A stretch of DNA of 63,625 nt from Actinomycetes bacterium (GTDB taxonomy: Bacteria; Actinomycetota; Actinomycetes; Nanopelagicales; Nanopelagicaceae): NCBI GenBank assembly GCA_025355305.1, contig JANXZW010000057.1, forward strand, positions 1-63,625, in the 5' to 3' direction. The translations under genes and the position numbers were made by a program. Shown here piece by piece: positions 41,127-49,834 of the stretch; positions within the stretch are counted from its first letter, which is position 1; each line of letters begins with the position of its first letter. The notes beneath the pieces are model-generated. The model was not told the origin of the DNA. It was given only the letters and a program-made list of their open reading frames with translations, and made no database searches.

Positions 41127-42625
41127 TAGCGTGCCGCCAATACTGGAGTCTTGTCGAGGATTGGTGCTCCCCATTTAGCCAAAAGCGCCGCCTCGAGAGT
41201 GCCGCCCACTTGATACATCAAATCATCGCGCATTGCGGGAGACATGATCTGGAAGCCAACGGGAAGTCCATCTTCTTCTGCGAGTCCGCAAGGCAGCGAC
41301 ATGCCACCGATGCCTGCCATATTGACCGGAATTGTCGCGATGTCATTGAGATACATGGCGAGTGGGTCATCGACCTGCTCTCCGATTTTAAATGCGGTGG
41401 TAGGTGTGGTGGGAGATACAAGAACATCAGCCAGCGCAAAGGCGGCGGAGAAGTCGCGCATTAATAAGGTACGAACCTTCTGGGCCGATCCGTAGTAAGC
41501 ATCGTAGTAACCCGAAGAGAGCGCGTAGGTTCCCAAAATAATGCGTCGCTTAACCTCGGCGCCAAAACCTGCATGGCGGGTGAGCTTCATAACTTCTTCA
41601 GCACTTCGCTGGCCATCATCACCAACCCGAATTCCGTATCGCATAGAGTCAAAGCGTGCGAGGTTTGAGGAGCATTCACTTGGAGCGATGAGGTAGTACG
41701 CAGCAAGCGCGTAATCAAAGGTTGGACAAGAGACTTCAACAAGCTCTGCACCGGCACTTACAAGCGCATCCAGACCTTCATGAAAACGTGATAAAACTCC
41801 TGACTGGAATCCATCACCTTGCAACTCTTTAACGACGCCGATCTTCATTCCCTTAACATCAAGTTTCTTGGCGGCTTTGACCACCTGAGGTACTGGCGCG
41901 TTGATTGAAGTGGAGTCGCGTTCATCGTGGCCAGCGATTATCTCGTGAAGAAGGGCAGCATCTAAAACGGTGCGCGCGCACGGGCCAGCTTGATCGAGGC
42001 TAGATGAGAAGGCGATTAATCCGTAGCGCGAAACCCCGCCGTACGTTGGTTTTACTCCCACGGTTCCAGTTACTGCAGCAGGCTGGCGAATTGAACCACC
42101 CGTATCTGTTCCAATTGCGAGAGGAGCCTCAAAGGCGGCGAGAGATGCTGCCGATCCGCCACCAGATCCACCTGGAATTCGAGTGAGATCCCATGGATTA
42201 TGCGTTGGGCCATAAGCAGAATTTTCTGTCGACGATCCCATCGCAAACTCATCCATATTGGTCTTGCCAAGGATGACGATGCCAGCTTCTTTTAGTTTTG
42301 TAACGACGGTAGCGTCATATGGCGGGCGCCAACCTTCAAGCATTTTAGAGCCACAGGTAGTTGGAATTCCCTTTTGGGCGAGAACATCTTTCAAAGCGAG
42401 CGGGACACCGGCTAAGGGTCCAAGTGCTTCGCCCTTGGCGCGCTTGGCATCGACAGTTCGCGCCTGTGCCAGCGCACCCTCTTTGTCGAGATACAAAAAT
42501 GCATGGACAGCGCCGTCGACCTTTTCGATCTGGTCAAAGTGCAGTTGAGTGAGATCCACAGAGCTCAATTCACCGGCGGCGAGCGCAGTCGCCATCTCAG
42601 CCGCCGTGGATTTAATACTTATCAT
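41126..42625 (-). CDS. gatA: Asp-tRNA(Asn)/Glu-tRNA(Gln) amidotransferase subunit A
   Basis: GatA is the glutaminase of GatCAB, freeing ammonia for tRNA amidation. The 499-residue amidase-signature protein has the Ser-Ser-Lys triad: Lys in [12 protein letters not shown], then [12 protein letters not shown] and [12 protein letters not shown]. It overlaps gatC by four bases (ATGA) and gatB by one, so the three subunits are translated as a unit. Confidence 0.96.
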   Translation of the reverse strand: MISIKSTAAEMATALAAGELSSVDLTQLHFDQIEKVDGAVHAFLYLDKEGALAQARTVDAKRAKGEALGPLAGVPLALKDVLAQKGIPTTCGSKMLEGWRPPYDATVVTKLKEAGIVILGKTNMDEFAMGSSTENSAYGPTHNPWDLTRIPGGSGGGSAASLAAFEAPLAIGTDTGGSIRQPAAVTGTVGVKPTYGGVSRYGLIAFSSSLDQAGPCARTVLDAALLHEIIAGHDERDSTSINAPVPQVVKAAKKLDVKGMKIGVVKELQGDGFQSGVLSRFHEGLDALVSAGAELVEVSCPTFDYALAAYYLIAPSECSSNLARFDSMRYGIRVGDDGQRSAEEVMKLTRHAGFGAEVKRRIILGTYALSSGYYDAYYGSAQKVRTLLMRDFSAAFALADVLVSPTTPTTAFKIGEQVDDPLAMYLNDIATIPVNMAGIGGMSLPCGLAEEDGLPVGFQIMSPAMRDDLMYQVGGTLEAALLAKWGAPILDKTPVLAAR

Positions 42626-42918
42626 TCCTCACCGAGAATCTGTGGGACTTTGAAGCGATCCTCACTCTGCGCAGGTGCGCCAGAGAGGGCTTCTTGCGGC
42701 GTGAGACTCGGGCGAACTAGATCTTCACGTACGACGTTTTTTACCGGGATCGGATGCGAAGTTGGTGGGACATCTCTACCTGCAACCTCCTGTACGCGGG
42801 CAACAGCACCGAGAATGAGATCCATCTCTTCTGCCAGATGATCTAACTCAGAATCGTTCATGCTAATTCGAGCCAATTTTGCTAGATGTGCAACATCATC
42901 GCGGGAAATAGCGGCCAT
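42622..42918 (-). CDS. gatC: Asp-tRNA(Asn)/Glu-tRNA(Gln) amidotransferase subunit C
   Basis: GatC is the small stabilising belt around GatA and GatB. The 98-residue product has the standard [18 protein letters not shown] start and the [20 protein letters not shown] segment near the middle. It lies 18 bases after proB and overlaps gatA. Length is normal for the family. Confidence 0.95.
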   Translation of the reverse strand: MAAISRDDVAHLAKLARISMNDSELDHLAEEMDLILGAVARVQEVAGRDVPPTSHPIPVKNVVREDLVRPSLTPQEALSGAPAQSEDRFKVPQILGEE

Positions 42919-42936
42919 GGCCCAACCTTATCTGAT

Positions 42937-44052
42937 TCAGAGAAGTACAAGATCGTCGCGATGCACTAGCTCGCGCTCGTACTCTGGTCCAAGTTCTTGA
43001 GCCAACTGCTTTGTGGTCTTCCCGAGCATCGCCGGAATCTCAGAGGAATCAAAGGCAATCAATCCGCGCGCAATCACCTCGCGCATAGGTGAGAGCAATT
43101 CGACAGTATCTCCTGCAATGAAATCGCCCTCCACCCCATTAACGCCTGCAGCAAGGAGTGAGGTGCCTCTCTCCTTGATTGCAGTTGTTGCGCCCTGATC
43201 AAGCAGGAGTTTTCCATGTGGTGTTGCCGCATGCGCCAGCCACAAAAGGCGTGAGGGTTTGCGATCCGTCCGAGCAGCGAAGAGAGTTCCAATATCTGCT
43301 CCACCAAGAGCCGACGGGAGATCAGCGAGGGTGGTGAGCAACATACTCACACCTGCGCCTGTAGCAATACGAGCAGCCTCAACTTTGGTGACCATTCCCC
43401 CGCTTCCAACTCCAGAGGATCCCACTCCACCAATCTCGATATCTCCAAGATGACTCACATCCGGAACTTCTGAGATACGTGCTGCACCTGGACGGGATGG
43501 TGGTGCGTCATACAACCCGTCGACATCGGTAACAAGAACCAGCAGATCTGCTCCGATGAGATGGGAGACGAGTGCAGCTAAACGGTCATTATCGCCAAAG
43601 CGAATTTCAGAGACGCCAACAGTGTCATTTTCGTTAATGATGGGAACAACTCCCATTTGGATAAGCCGGAAGAGAGTTCGCTGCGCATTCTGATAGTGCG
43701 AACGACGAACGACATCGTCAATAGTCAATAAAACCTGTGAGGCCACTATTTCGTGCTTATCAAAGGCCTTGTTATAACTTGCAATTAGCCTTCCCTGACC
43801 TACGGAAGCAGCCGCTTGTTGCGTTGCTAAATCTTTAGGGCGGACCTTGAGACCCAGAGGAGCTAGTCCGGCTGCAATGGCACCCGAGGAGACCAGAACA
43901 ACTTCTACCCCGCGTCTGCGCAACTTGGAAATAATTTCTACTAGCGAGGTAACTGCACTCTCATCCAGTTCGTGACCGGCGCTACCCGTCAAGGTAGAAG
44001 AACCAACTTTAATCACAACCCGCTTAGCGCTCGTAACTATCTGCCGAGACAT
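42937..44052 (-). CDS. proB: Glutamate 5-kinase with PUA domain
   Basis: ProB phosphorylates glutamate, the first and feedback-controlled step to proline. The 371 residues have VVIKVGSSTLTG, VVLVSSGAIAAGL, IINENDTVGV and LVTDVDGLYDAPP in the kinase domain, plus a C-terminal PUA domain. It starts three bases after obgE, the usual actinobacterial pair. The expected next gene proA is absent; gatC follows instead. Confidence 0.95.
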   Translation of the reverse strand: MSRQIVTSAKRVVIKVGSSTLTGSAGHELDESAVTSLVEIISKLRRRGVEVVLVSSGAIAAGLAPLGLKVRPKDLATQQAAASVGQGRLIASYNKAFDKHEIVASQVLLTIDDVVRRSHYQNAQRTLFRLIQMGVVPIINENDTVGVSEIRFGDNDRLAALVSHLIGADLLVLVTDVDGLYDAPPSRPGAARISEVPDVSHLGDIEIGGVGSSGVGSGGMVTKVEAARIATGAGVSMLLTTLADLPSALGGADIGTLFAARTDRKPSRLLWLAHAATPHGKLLLDQGATTAIKERGTSLLAAGVNGVEGDFIAGDTVELLSPMREVIARGLIAFDSSEIPAMLGKTTKQLAQELGPEYERELVHRDDLVLL

Positions 44053-44055
44053 AGT

Positions 44056-45522
44056 TCAGCCTGAGATCCTTGGGCTCTTTGGATCTGCAACCTTGTACTC
44101 CCATTGCATTGCGATCTCATCTTCAGATAACTCATCAACGTCATCTTCGATATAACGACCTGCCCAGGGAGATTCAAGGCGAAGATCGGTTCCGCGCGGG
44201 CTTGCCAACAACTCGGCGCCAGCTTCGATGGATGGCTCCCAATCGAAGATAACGGCCTTTTCGCCGGTACCGATGCGCACCTCAGATTTAGGACGAGCAC
44301 CCTTTTTAAAAAGTTCTTTCTCCACGCCAAGGGCGGCAAGTCGATCCGCAAGATACCCAACTGCTTCAGCGTTGCCGAACTCTGTCTGTCGAACAAAACG
44401 CTCTGGTTTATCGCCCGTCACAGTAAATGAGCCATCTTCATTCTTAACAACTTTAAAGCCATTGTCGTTGACGGCGAGTGGGCGCAGAACGATGCGAGTC
44501 TTCACTTCCTTCGCCTTATTACGGCGCTCCACTTGGATGATGCGAGCCATTGCGTAGTTGAGCTCTGTTAAACCCAGGTGACCAGCTGCCGAGACTTGAT
44601 AGACCTCGTAACCGCGTGCCTCGAAGAGTGGTTGCACAATGTCGGCCATCGCTTTGCCATCTGGTAGATCAATCTTGTTAAGAGCGATAATGCGGGGACG
44701 CTCCGAGAGCCCGCCGTAGTGCGAGAGCTCCTCTTCAATAATGTCGAAGTCGCGAACAGGGTCACGATCCGTCTCCAGAGTTCCGCAGTCCAAGACGTGC
44801 ACGAGAGCGGCGCATCGCTCTACATGGCGCAGAAATTCAAGACCAAGCCCTTTTCCCTGCGAGGCACCTGGAATAAGTCCTGGGACATCTGCAACCGTAA
44901 AGCGAGTATCACCGGCTTGCACGACACCAAGGTTTGGAACCAAAGTTGTAAATGGATAATCAGCAATTTTTGGCCGAGCAGCTGAAATAGATGCAATGAG
45001 CGATGACTTCCCGGCGCTAGGAAATCCGATCAGGCCAATATCTGCAACGCTCTTAAGTTCAAGAATTAAGGTCCGCTCTTCGCCTTCCTCACCCTTGAGT
45101 GCAAATCCCGGTGCACGACGCTTGCGAGATGCAAGGCCAGCATTACCCAATCCGCCTTTACCCCCTTGCGCCGCAACGAAGCGTGAGCCTGCTCCGATGA
45201 GATCAGCCAAAGTCGTTCCATTTGTATCTTTGACAACTGTTCCATTTGGAACAGACATCACAAGATCGCCACCCTCGCCGCCGTTGCAATAATCGCCATA
45301 CCCTGGACGTCCGTTGCCAGCCCTGCGATGGGGTGAATGATGGAAATCAAGCAGGGTTGTTACATTGTCATCGACAACCAGAATGATGTCGCCGCCGCGA
45401 CCACCGTTGCCACCATCGGGTCCACCAAGCGGGACAAATTTTTCACGATGGATCGATACACAACCATCTCCGCCACTACCTGCTGAGGCGTGCAGAGTTA
45501 CGCGATCAACGAATGTTGCCAT
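44056..45522 (-). CDS. obgE: GTPase Obg/CgtA
   Basis: Obg is an essential GTPase of 50S maturation and stress control. The 488 residues have the Gly-rich Obg fold, the G domain ([44 protein letters not shown]) and a C-terminal OCT domain. The acidic tail of about 40 residues is typical of actinobacteria. An AGAGGTAGGGGG stretch precedes the ATG at 45522. The strong terminator upstream implies its own promoter; a TATATG at about 45551 is only a weak candidate. Confidence 0.96.
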   Translation of the reverse strand: MATFVDRVTLHASAGSGGDGCVSIHREKFVPLGGPDGGNGGRGGDIILVVDDNVTTLLDFHHSPHRRAGNGRPGYGDYCNGGEGGDLVMSVPNGTVVKDTNGTTLADLIGAGSRFVAAQGGKGGLGNAGLASRKRRAPGFALKGEEGEERTLILELKSVADIGLIGFPSAGKSSLIASISAARPKIADYPFTTLVPNLGVVQAGDTRFTVADVPGLIPGASQGKGLGLEFLRHVERCAALVHVLDCGTLETDRDPVRDFDIIEEELSHYGGLSERPRIIALNKIDLPDGKAMADIVQPLFEARGYEVYQVSAAGHLGLTELNYAMARIIQVERRNKAKEVKTRIVLRPLAVNDNGFKVVKNEDGSFTVTGDKPERFVRQTEFGNAEAVGYLADRLAALGVEKELFKKGARPKSEVRIGTGEKAVIFDWEPSIEAGAELLASPRGTDLRLESPWAGRYIEDDVDELSEDEIAMQWEYKVADPKSPRISG

Positions 45523-45561
45523 CTGCGCCCCCTACCTCTCAAAACTTCATATACCAAGCTA

Positions 45562-45596
45562 GAAAAATAAAAGCGGGCCCGCAGTCGCGGACCCGC
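45562..45596 (-). terminator. Intrinsic terminator after rpmA
   Basis: Minus-strand GCGGGTCCGC and GCGGGCCCGC pair over 10 bp (one G-U) around loop GACT, followed by TTTTATTTTT. It is a textbook intrinsic terminator 19 bases after the L27 stop, closing the rplU-rpmA transcript. Confidence 0.93.
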
Positions 45597-45615
45597 CAAA
45601 GTTATTTTGCGCGAG

Positions 45616-45879
45616 TTAGGCGACAGGAACTACCGGGACAATATTTACTACCTTACGTCCACGAGCCTTGCCGAACTCAACTGCACCTGCTGCGAGAGCG
45701 AAGAGCGTGTCATCTTTTCCGATGCCAACGTTCTTACCAGGGTGAAAGACTGTTCCGCGCTGGCGAACCAAGATCTCACCGCTCTTAACTACCTGACCAC
45801 CAAAACGCTTGACGCCAAGATACTGAGCATTTGAATCGCGACCGTTTCGAGTCGAGGAGACTCCCTTTTTACTTGCCAT
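45616..45879 (-). CDS. rpmA: 50S ribosomal protein L27
   Basis: L27 sits near the peptidyl-transferase centre. The 87-residue product starts [19 protein letters not shown] and has [20 protein letters not shown]. There is no cleavable N-terminal extension of the Firmicutes type. A strong AAGGAGG site precedes it. It follows rplU by 15 bases and is followed by the intrinsic terminator. Confidence 0.96.
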   Translation of the reverse strand: MASKKGVSSTRNGRDSNAQYLGVKRFGGQVVKSGEILVRQRGTVFHPGKNVGIGKDDTLFALAAGAVEFGKARGRKVVNIVPVVPVA

Positions 45880-45894
45880 CTCTTACTCGCCTCC

Positions 45895-46203
45895 TTAGTT
45901 GTTAATAGCGGTAATTTTTACCCGCGTGAGTTGGGAACGGAAACCTGAACGACGGCGATAGCCGGTTTTATTTTTATAACGAAGGATGTCGATCTTTGGA
46001 CCCTTGGTCTCCTCAATGATCTCGCCGGTGACCTTGGTTGCGGCCAAGACCTTTGGGTCAGTCGTGATATTTGCGCCATCAACGAGAAGAAGAGCCGCAA
46101 AATTGACCGAGGCGCCTACAGCAGCATCGATGCGATCAACGGTAATTGTGTCGCCAACAGCAACCTTCTCCTGACGGCCGCCAGCTTTAACAATCGCGTA
46201 CAC
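45895..46203 (-). CDS. rplU: 50S ribosomal protein L21
   Basis: L21 is an assembly protein of the large subunit. The 102 residues include [20 protein letters not shown] and the C-terminal [20 protein letters not shown]. The start is a GTG with AGAAGGAG upstream. It begins the two-gene rplU-rpmA unit downstream of the RNase E/G gene. Confidence 0.96.
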   Translation of the reverse strand: MYAIVKAGGRQEKVAVGDTITVDRIDAAVGASVNFAALLLVDGANITTDPKVLAATKVTGEIIEETKGPKIDILRYKNKTGYRRRSGFRSQLTRVKITAINN

Positions 46204-46264
46204 GGTGAACTCCTTCTAATGTGCGGTGCATGATAGATCTCGAGCCTCTGTTAGGCAGGAGATA

Positions 46265-46294
46265 AGGGTACGGATTTCAGGGGTCTGGGGTCAA
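46265..46294 (-). promoter_or_regulatory. Predicted rplU-rpmA promoter
   Basis: TTGACC at 46289-46294 and TACCCT at 46265-46270 are 18 bases apart on the minus strand. They overlap the rne stop codon and leave a leader of roughly 55 bases before the rplU GTG. Confidence 0.45.
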
Positions 46295-48519
46295 ACCGGG
46301 GTAATTACGCCAGTGCTGACCGCTCGGCGACGCTTGCGTGGCGTACCCGAACGTGGTTCTGCAGGAGCTTCATCCCGTTGAACGGGCGCGGCAACCGCAA
46401 CAACACTCTCAATTTCGTCCTCTTCCTCGCGAGAGGTCGATGGAACATAGCGTTGCTCCATATCCTTGTCGAGGGCGACCTTGCGGACAGGCTCAGAGTG
46501 GATGTGAATTCCGCGGCCACCACAGGACTCACAGGTCGTGGAGAAGGCTTCGATAAGCCCTTGACCAACGCGCTTGCGGGTCATCTGGACGAGTCCTAGA
46601 GAAGTTACCTCAGCAACCTGGTGCTTGGTGCGATCGCGACCAAGGCATTCGACGAGTCGGCGTAAAACCTGGTCACGGTTGGACTCCAAAGACATATCGA
46701 TGAAGTCGATAACAATGATTCCGCCCATATCGCGCAGGCGAAGCTGGCGGGCAATCTCTTCAGCAGCCTCCAGATTATTCTTGGTGACGGTCTCTTCTAG
46801 ATTTCCGCCCTTACCAATGAACTTTCCGGTGTTTACATCAATCACGATCATCGCTTCAGTTCTATCAATCACAAGTGAGCCGCCAGATGGTAGGTAGACC
46901 TTGCGATCAAAGGCCTTCGCTAGCTGCTCTTCGATTCGGTTTTCTGCGAAGAGGTCGCGGGCACCACTCCATTTCTCAATCTTTGAGGTGAGCTCTGGAG
47001 CAATATGTCCAAGATAGTTATTGATCTCATCCCACGCTTCATCGCCTTGGACGATAAGGCGACGGAAATCTTCATTAAAGATATCTCGTATCACGCGGAC
47101 GGTGAGATCGGGCTCGCTGTAGAGAAGTGAAGGCGAAGCGGTGGAAGGATTTTCCGCCTGCTCCTGAATATCTTCCCATTGAGCTTTGAGGCGAATAACA
47201 TCGCGCTCGAGCTCTTCTTCACTGGCGCCTTCAGAGGCGGTGCGGACAATTACGCCAGCCTCTTCGGGTATTAAGTTCTTCAGAATGGATTTCAAACGGC
47301 TGCGTTCTTGATCCGGAAGGCGACGGCTAATGCCACTCATTGCTCCGCCGGGAACATAAACGAGGTAGCGACCAGGAAGAGAAATCTGCGAGGTTAAGCG
47401 CGCACCTTTCTGCCCCATTGGATCTTTAGTGACCTGTACTAATACCGATTGACCCGTTTTAAGAACATGCTCAATCTTGCGGCTCTGTCCTTCTGCGATG
47501 CCAGCGGCATCCCAATTAACTTCACCGGCGTAGAGAACAGCGTTGCGACCCTTGCCGATATCGACGAAAGCCGCCTCCATAGAAGGAAGCACATTCTGCA
47601 CGCGACCGAGATAGACATTGCCGACATAGGAGATATTGCTATTTCGGTTGACGTAATGCTCGACCATAATCTTGTCTTCTAGAACAGCGATCTGAGTGCG
47701 ATCACCGGTCTGACGAACGAGCATCTCGCGGTCTACATTTTCGCGGCGCGCTAAAAATTCTTGCTCGGTAATAATGGTGCCACGGCGGCGGGTAAAATCA
47801 CGCGGAGCGCGATCATCGCGGCGATCATCGCGGCGATCACGATCTCGGTCGCGGCTACGCCCACGATCGCGGTCCCGGCTGTTGCGAGCGGGACGCTCTG
47901 TACGAGTTGGAGAACTCTCGCGCGCAGGGCGGACCTTGACAACGGTGACAACGCCATCTTCCTCGACACTCTCGCCTGCTTCAACTCCTTCTGCCTTGGC
48001 ACGACGACGGCGGCGACGGCGATGGGTAGTTCCATCGGCATTGAGGCCATCTTCTTCGCTATCTAAGGAATCTGGATCTAACGCTTCGCCATCTTCGTTC
48101 ACGGTATTTTCGGCGGAATCCTCGCTAGCTGGACGGCGGCGACCGCGGCCACCACGACGGCGACGGCGGCGTTGCTCTTGCTCCTCACTCTCAGATGGAG
48201 CGCTGGCAGTAGCAGCTTCAGCCTCCACGGCAGCGGCTTTAGCAGGGCGCGCTTTTTTGGGAGCCGCCTCGGTAGGAGCCTCTTGAAAGAGAGGTACTGG
48301 AACCGGAGTAGTTGCCTTCTTGACCTTGGCAGGGGCTATGGACTCTGTGGGAACCTCGGCGACCGCCTTCTTCGTGGCGCGTTTAGCCACGGGCTTGCTC
48401 TGGTTGGTGTCGGTATCGGTGGCAGGGCTCTGGACGGCAGTTACCGCCGCTGTACCTTCACTCTTTGCTGTTGCGGGTTTAGCCGCACGCTTGCGCGATT
48501 TCTTTGGCTCTGGCGCCAT
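46291..48519 (-). CDS. rne: Ribonuclease E/G with long charged N-terminal extension
   Basis: RNase E/G is the main endoribonuclease for mRNA turnover and rRNA processing. The first 250 or so residues are a disordered extension: Lys/Ala/Pro-rich, then Arg runs (RRRRRRGGRGRRRP), then Arg/Asp repeats (RDRDRDRRDDRRDDR). The catalytic core follows, with an S1 domain (VGNVYLGRVQNVLPSMEAAF), the magnesium site around VIDVNTGKF and IVIDFIDM, and the Zn-link CESCGGRG. A short C-terminal tail ends at the window's S21/L21 side. The N-terminal placement of the scaffold is the actinobacterial arrangement. Confidence 0.95.
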   Translation of the reverse strand: MAPEPKKSRKRAAKPATAKSEGTAAVTAVQSPATDTDTNQSKPVAKRATKKAVAEVPTESIAPAKVKKATTPVPVPLFQEAPTEAAPKKARPAKAAAVEAEAATASAPSESEEQEQRRRRRRGGRGRRRPASEDSAENTVNEDGEALDPDSLDSEEDGLNADGTTHRRRRRRRAKAEGVEAGESVEEDGVVTVVKVRPARESSPTRTERPARNSRDRDRGRSRDRDRDRRDDRRDDRAPRDFTRRRGTIITEQEFLARRENVDREMLVRQTGDRTQIAVLEDKIMVEHYVNRNSNISYVGNVYLGRVQNVLPSMEAAFVDIGKGRNAVLYAGEVNWDAAGIAEGQSRKIEHVLKTGQSVLVQVTKDPMGQKGARLTSQISLPGRYLVYVPGGAMSGISRRLPDQERSRLKSILKNLIPEEAGVIVRTASEGASEEELERDVIRLKAQWEDIQEQAENPSTASPSLLYSEPDLTVRVIRDIFNEDFRRLIVQGDEAWDEINNYLGHIAPELTSKIEKWSGARDLFAENRIEEQLAKAFDRKVYLPSGGSLVIDRTEAMIVIDVNTGKFIGKGGNLEETVTKNNLEAAEEIARQLRLRDMGGIIVIDFIDMSLESNRDQVLRRLVECLGRDRTKHQVAEVTSLGLVQMTRKRVGQGLIEAFSTTCESCGGRGIHIHSEPVRKVALDKDMEQRYVPSTSREEEDEIESVVAVAAPVQRDEAPAEPRSGTPRKRRRAVSTGVITPV
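47810..47845. repeat. Short tandem 12-bp repeats in the rne Arg/Asp region
   Basis: Two perfect copies of CGATCATCGCGG (47810-47821, 47822-47833) and a degenerate third encode the repeating Arg-Asp-Asp-Arg stretch in the RNase E/G extension. They are in frame and thus tolerant of copy change. Confidence 0.75.
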
Positions 48520-48682
48520 AAAACAAATCCTCTTCTACATAATGCTCTAAAAAACCTGACGTAAAAACAGTTAAAGCCTCTTAAAAACTGGAATCCCTGG
48601 ATTTCGCGGCGGATAAATCGCGCTGAAATACTGAAATCTTGGCTCAAGTATCGCAGATCGAGGGCTGATCGCCAATTTGACG

Positions 48683-49834
48683 CTACCGGGAGCGGACGTG
48701 GACATTCTGGAGGAGCCCAAACCCGATCAGGGTGGCGAACATCGAGGATCCGCCATAGGAGATGAAAGGCAGCGGCACCCCAGTCATTGGCATCAAGCCC
48801 AAGGACATCCCGATATTTTCAAAGGCCTGCAGCGCAAACCAGGCGATCACGCCTACGCAGACCAGCCTGCCGAAGAGGTCATTTGTACGCTGGGCAATCA
48901 AGAAGGCGCGCCAGAAGAAGAGTCCGAAGAGTAAGAGCATTAGCCCTGACCCCACAAAGCCCGTCTCCTCCCCCGCCACGGTAAAGATGAAGTCGGTCTG
49001 CTGCTCTGGAACGAAGCGTCCATTGGTCTGCGGGCCATTGAAGAGGCCGCGTCCTAAAATTCCCCCAGATCCGATAGTGATTCGTGCTTGGCGCAGCTGA
49101 TAGCCGCTCTGCTGCGGATCGGCATTTGGGTCCACAAAAGATTGCAATCTCTTGATCTGGTACTGACTTACAACGCCAGCCTTCACGGCAACAAATCCGC
49201 CTAGAGCTGCGACGATGAGGAGTCCGACAATCCAACGGGTGGGAGCGCCAGAGACCGCAATCATGATCACGATCGCGGCGCTAATAATGAGGGTGGTACC
49301 AAGGTCAGGCTGCAACATAATCAACAAAATGGGAACCGCTGCAACCGTCAGCGCTCTGAGCACATCGCGATCTGTAGGGTCGGAGGTGGCGCCGTTGCGC
49401 TCCGCCAAGATCAAGGAGATACCCAAGATAATCGAAATCTTCGCTAATTCAGCTGGTTGAATCGAGAAGCCTCCGGGAAGCGCAATCCAAGCCTTTGCGC
49501 CGTTGATAGTTGAGCCAACTCCGGGAGTTAGAACTGCTATCAAACCTAGAACTCCCAGACCCCACACAATCGGGGTGTAGGCGCGTAGTAATCGATAATC
49601 AACGAGCGTGGTTCCGTAGGCCAAGGCCAGTCCAATGACAATGTTGATGATGTGGCGTTTCAGGTAATACTGCGGGTCTAGGTGTTGTGCGGCAAACCAA
49701 TTCTTAGTCGCTGCGTAAACGAGCACGGTTCCAAAAGAGAGGAGTGCAAAAGTGGCGAAAGTTAGCCAACGATCGTAACGCGAGACATTCCTGAAGAGGT
49801 GTTGGCTTCTTGAGGCGGTGCGATAGGTAGTCAT
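48683..49834 (-). CDS. rodA: Rod-shape SEDS peptidoglycan glycosyltransferase RodA
   Basis: RodA polymerises lateral-wall glycan strands with its PBP2 partner. The 383-residue membrane protein has about ten hydrophobic segments. It carries the family motifs KRHIINIVIGLALAYG, QPAELAKISIILGISL and the C-terminal GLMPMTGVPLPFISYGGSS. It overlaps the PBP2 gene by four bases. Cluster context with mreBCD supports RodA rather than FtsW. A 163-base gap then leads to rne, with no confident promoter seen. Confidence 0.94.
   Translation of the reverse strand: MTTYRTASRSQHLFRNVSRYDRWLTFATFALLSFGTVLVYAATKNWFAAQHLDPQYYLKRHIINIVIGLALAYGTTLVDYRLLRAYTPIVWGLGVLGLIAVLTPGVGSTINGAKAWIALPGGFSIQPAELAKISIILGISLILAERNGATSDPTDRDVLRALTVAAVPILLIMLQPDLGTTLIISAAIVIMIAVSGAPTRWIVGLLIVAALGGFVAVKAGVVSQYQIKRLQSFVDPNADPQQSGYQLRQARITIGSGGILGRGLFNGPQTNGRFVPEQQTDFIFTVAGEETGFVGSGLMLLLFGLFFWRAFLIAQRTNDLFGRLVCVGVIAWFALQAFENIGMSLGLMPMTGVPLPFISYGGSSMFATLIGFGLLQNVHVRSR

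Noticed and set aside
47810-47845. Tandem 12-bp repeats considered as a CRISPR-like array
   Set aside because: Copies are contiguous with no spacers and lie in frame inside rne.
47774-48286. Plus-strand open frames opposite the RNase E/G extension
   Set aside because: Arg/Ser-rich products arise from the low-complexity repeats of rne; no ribosome site or domain.
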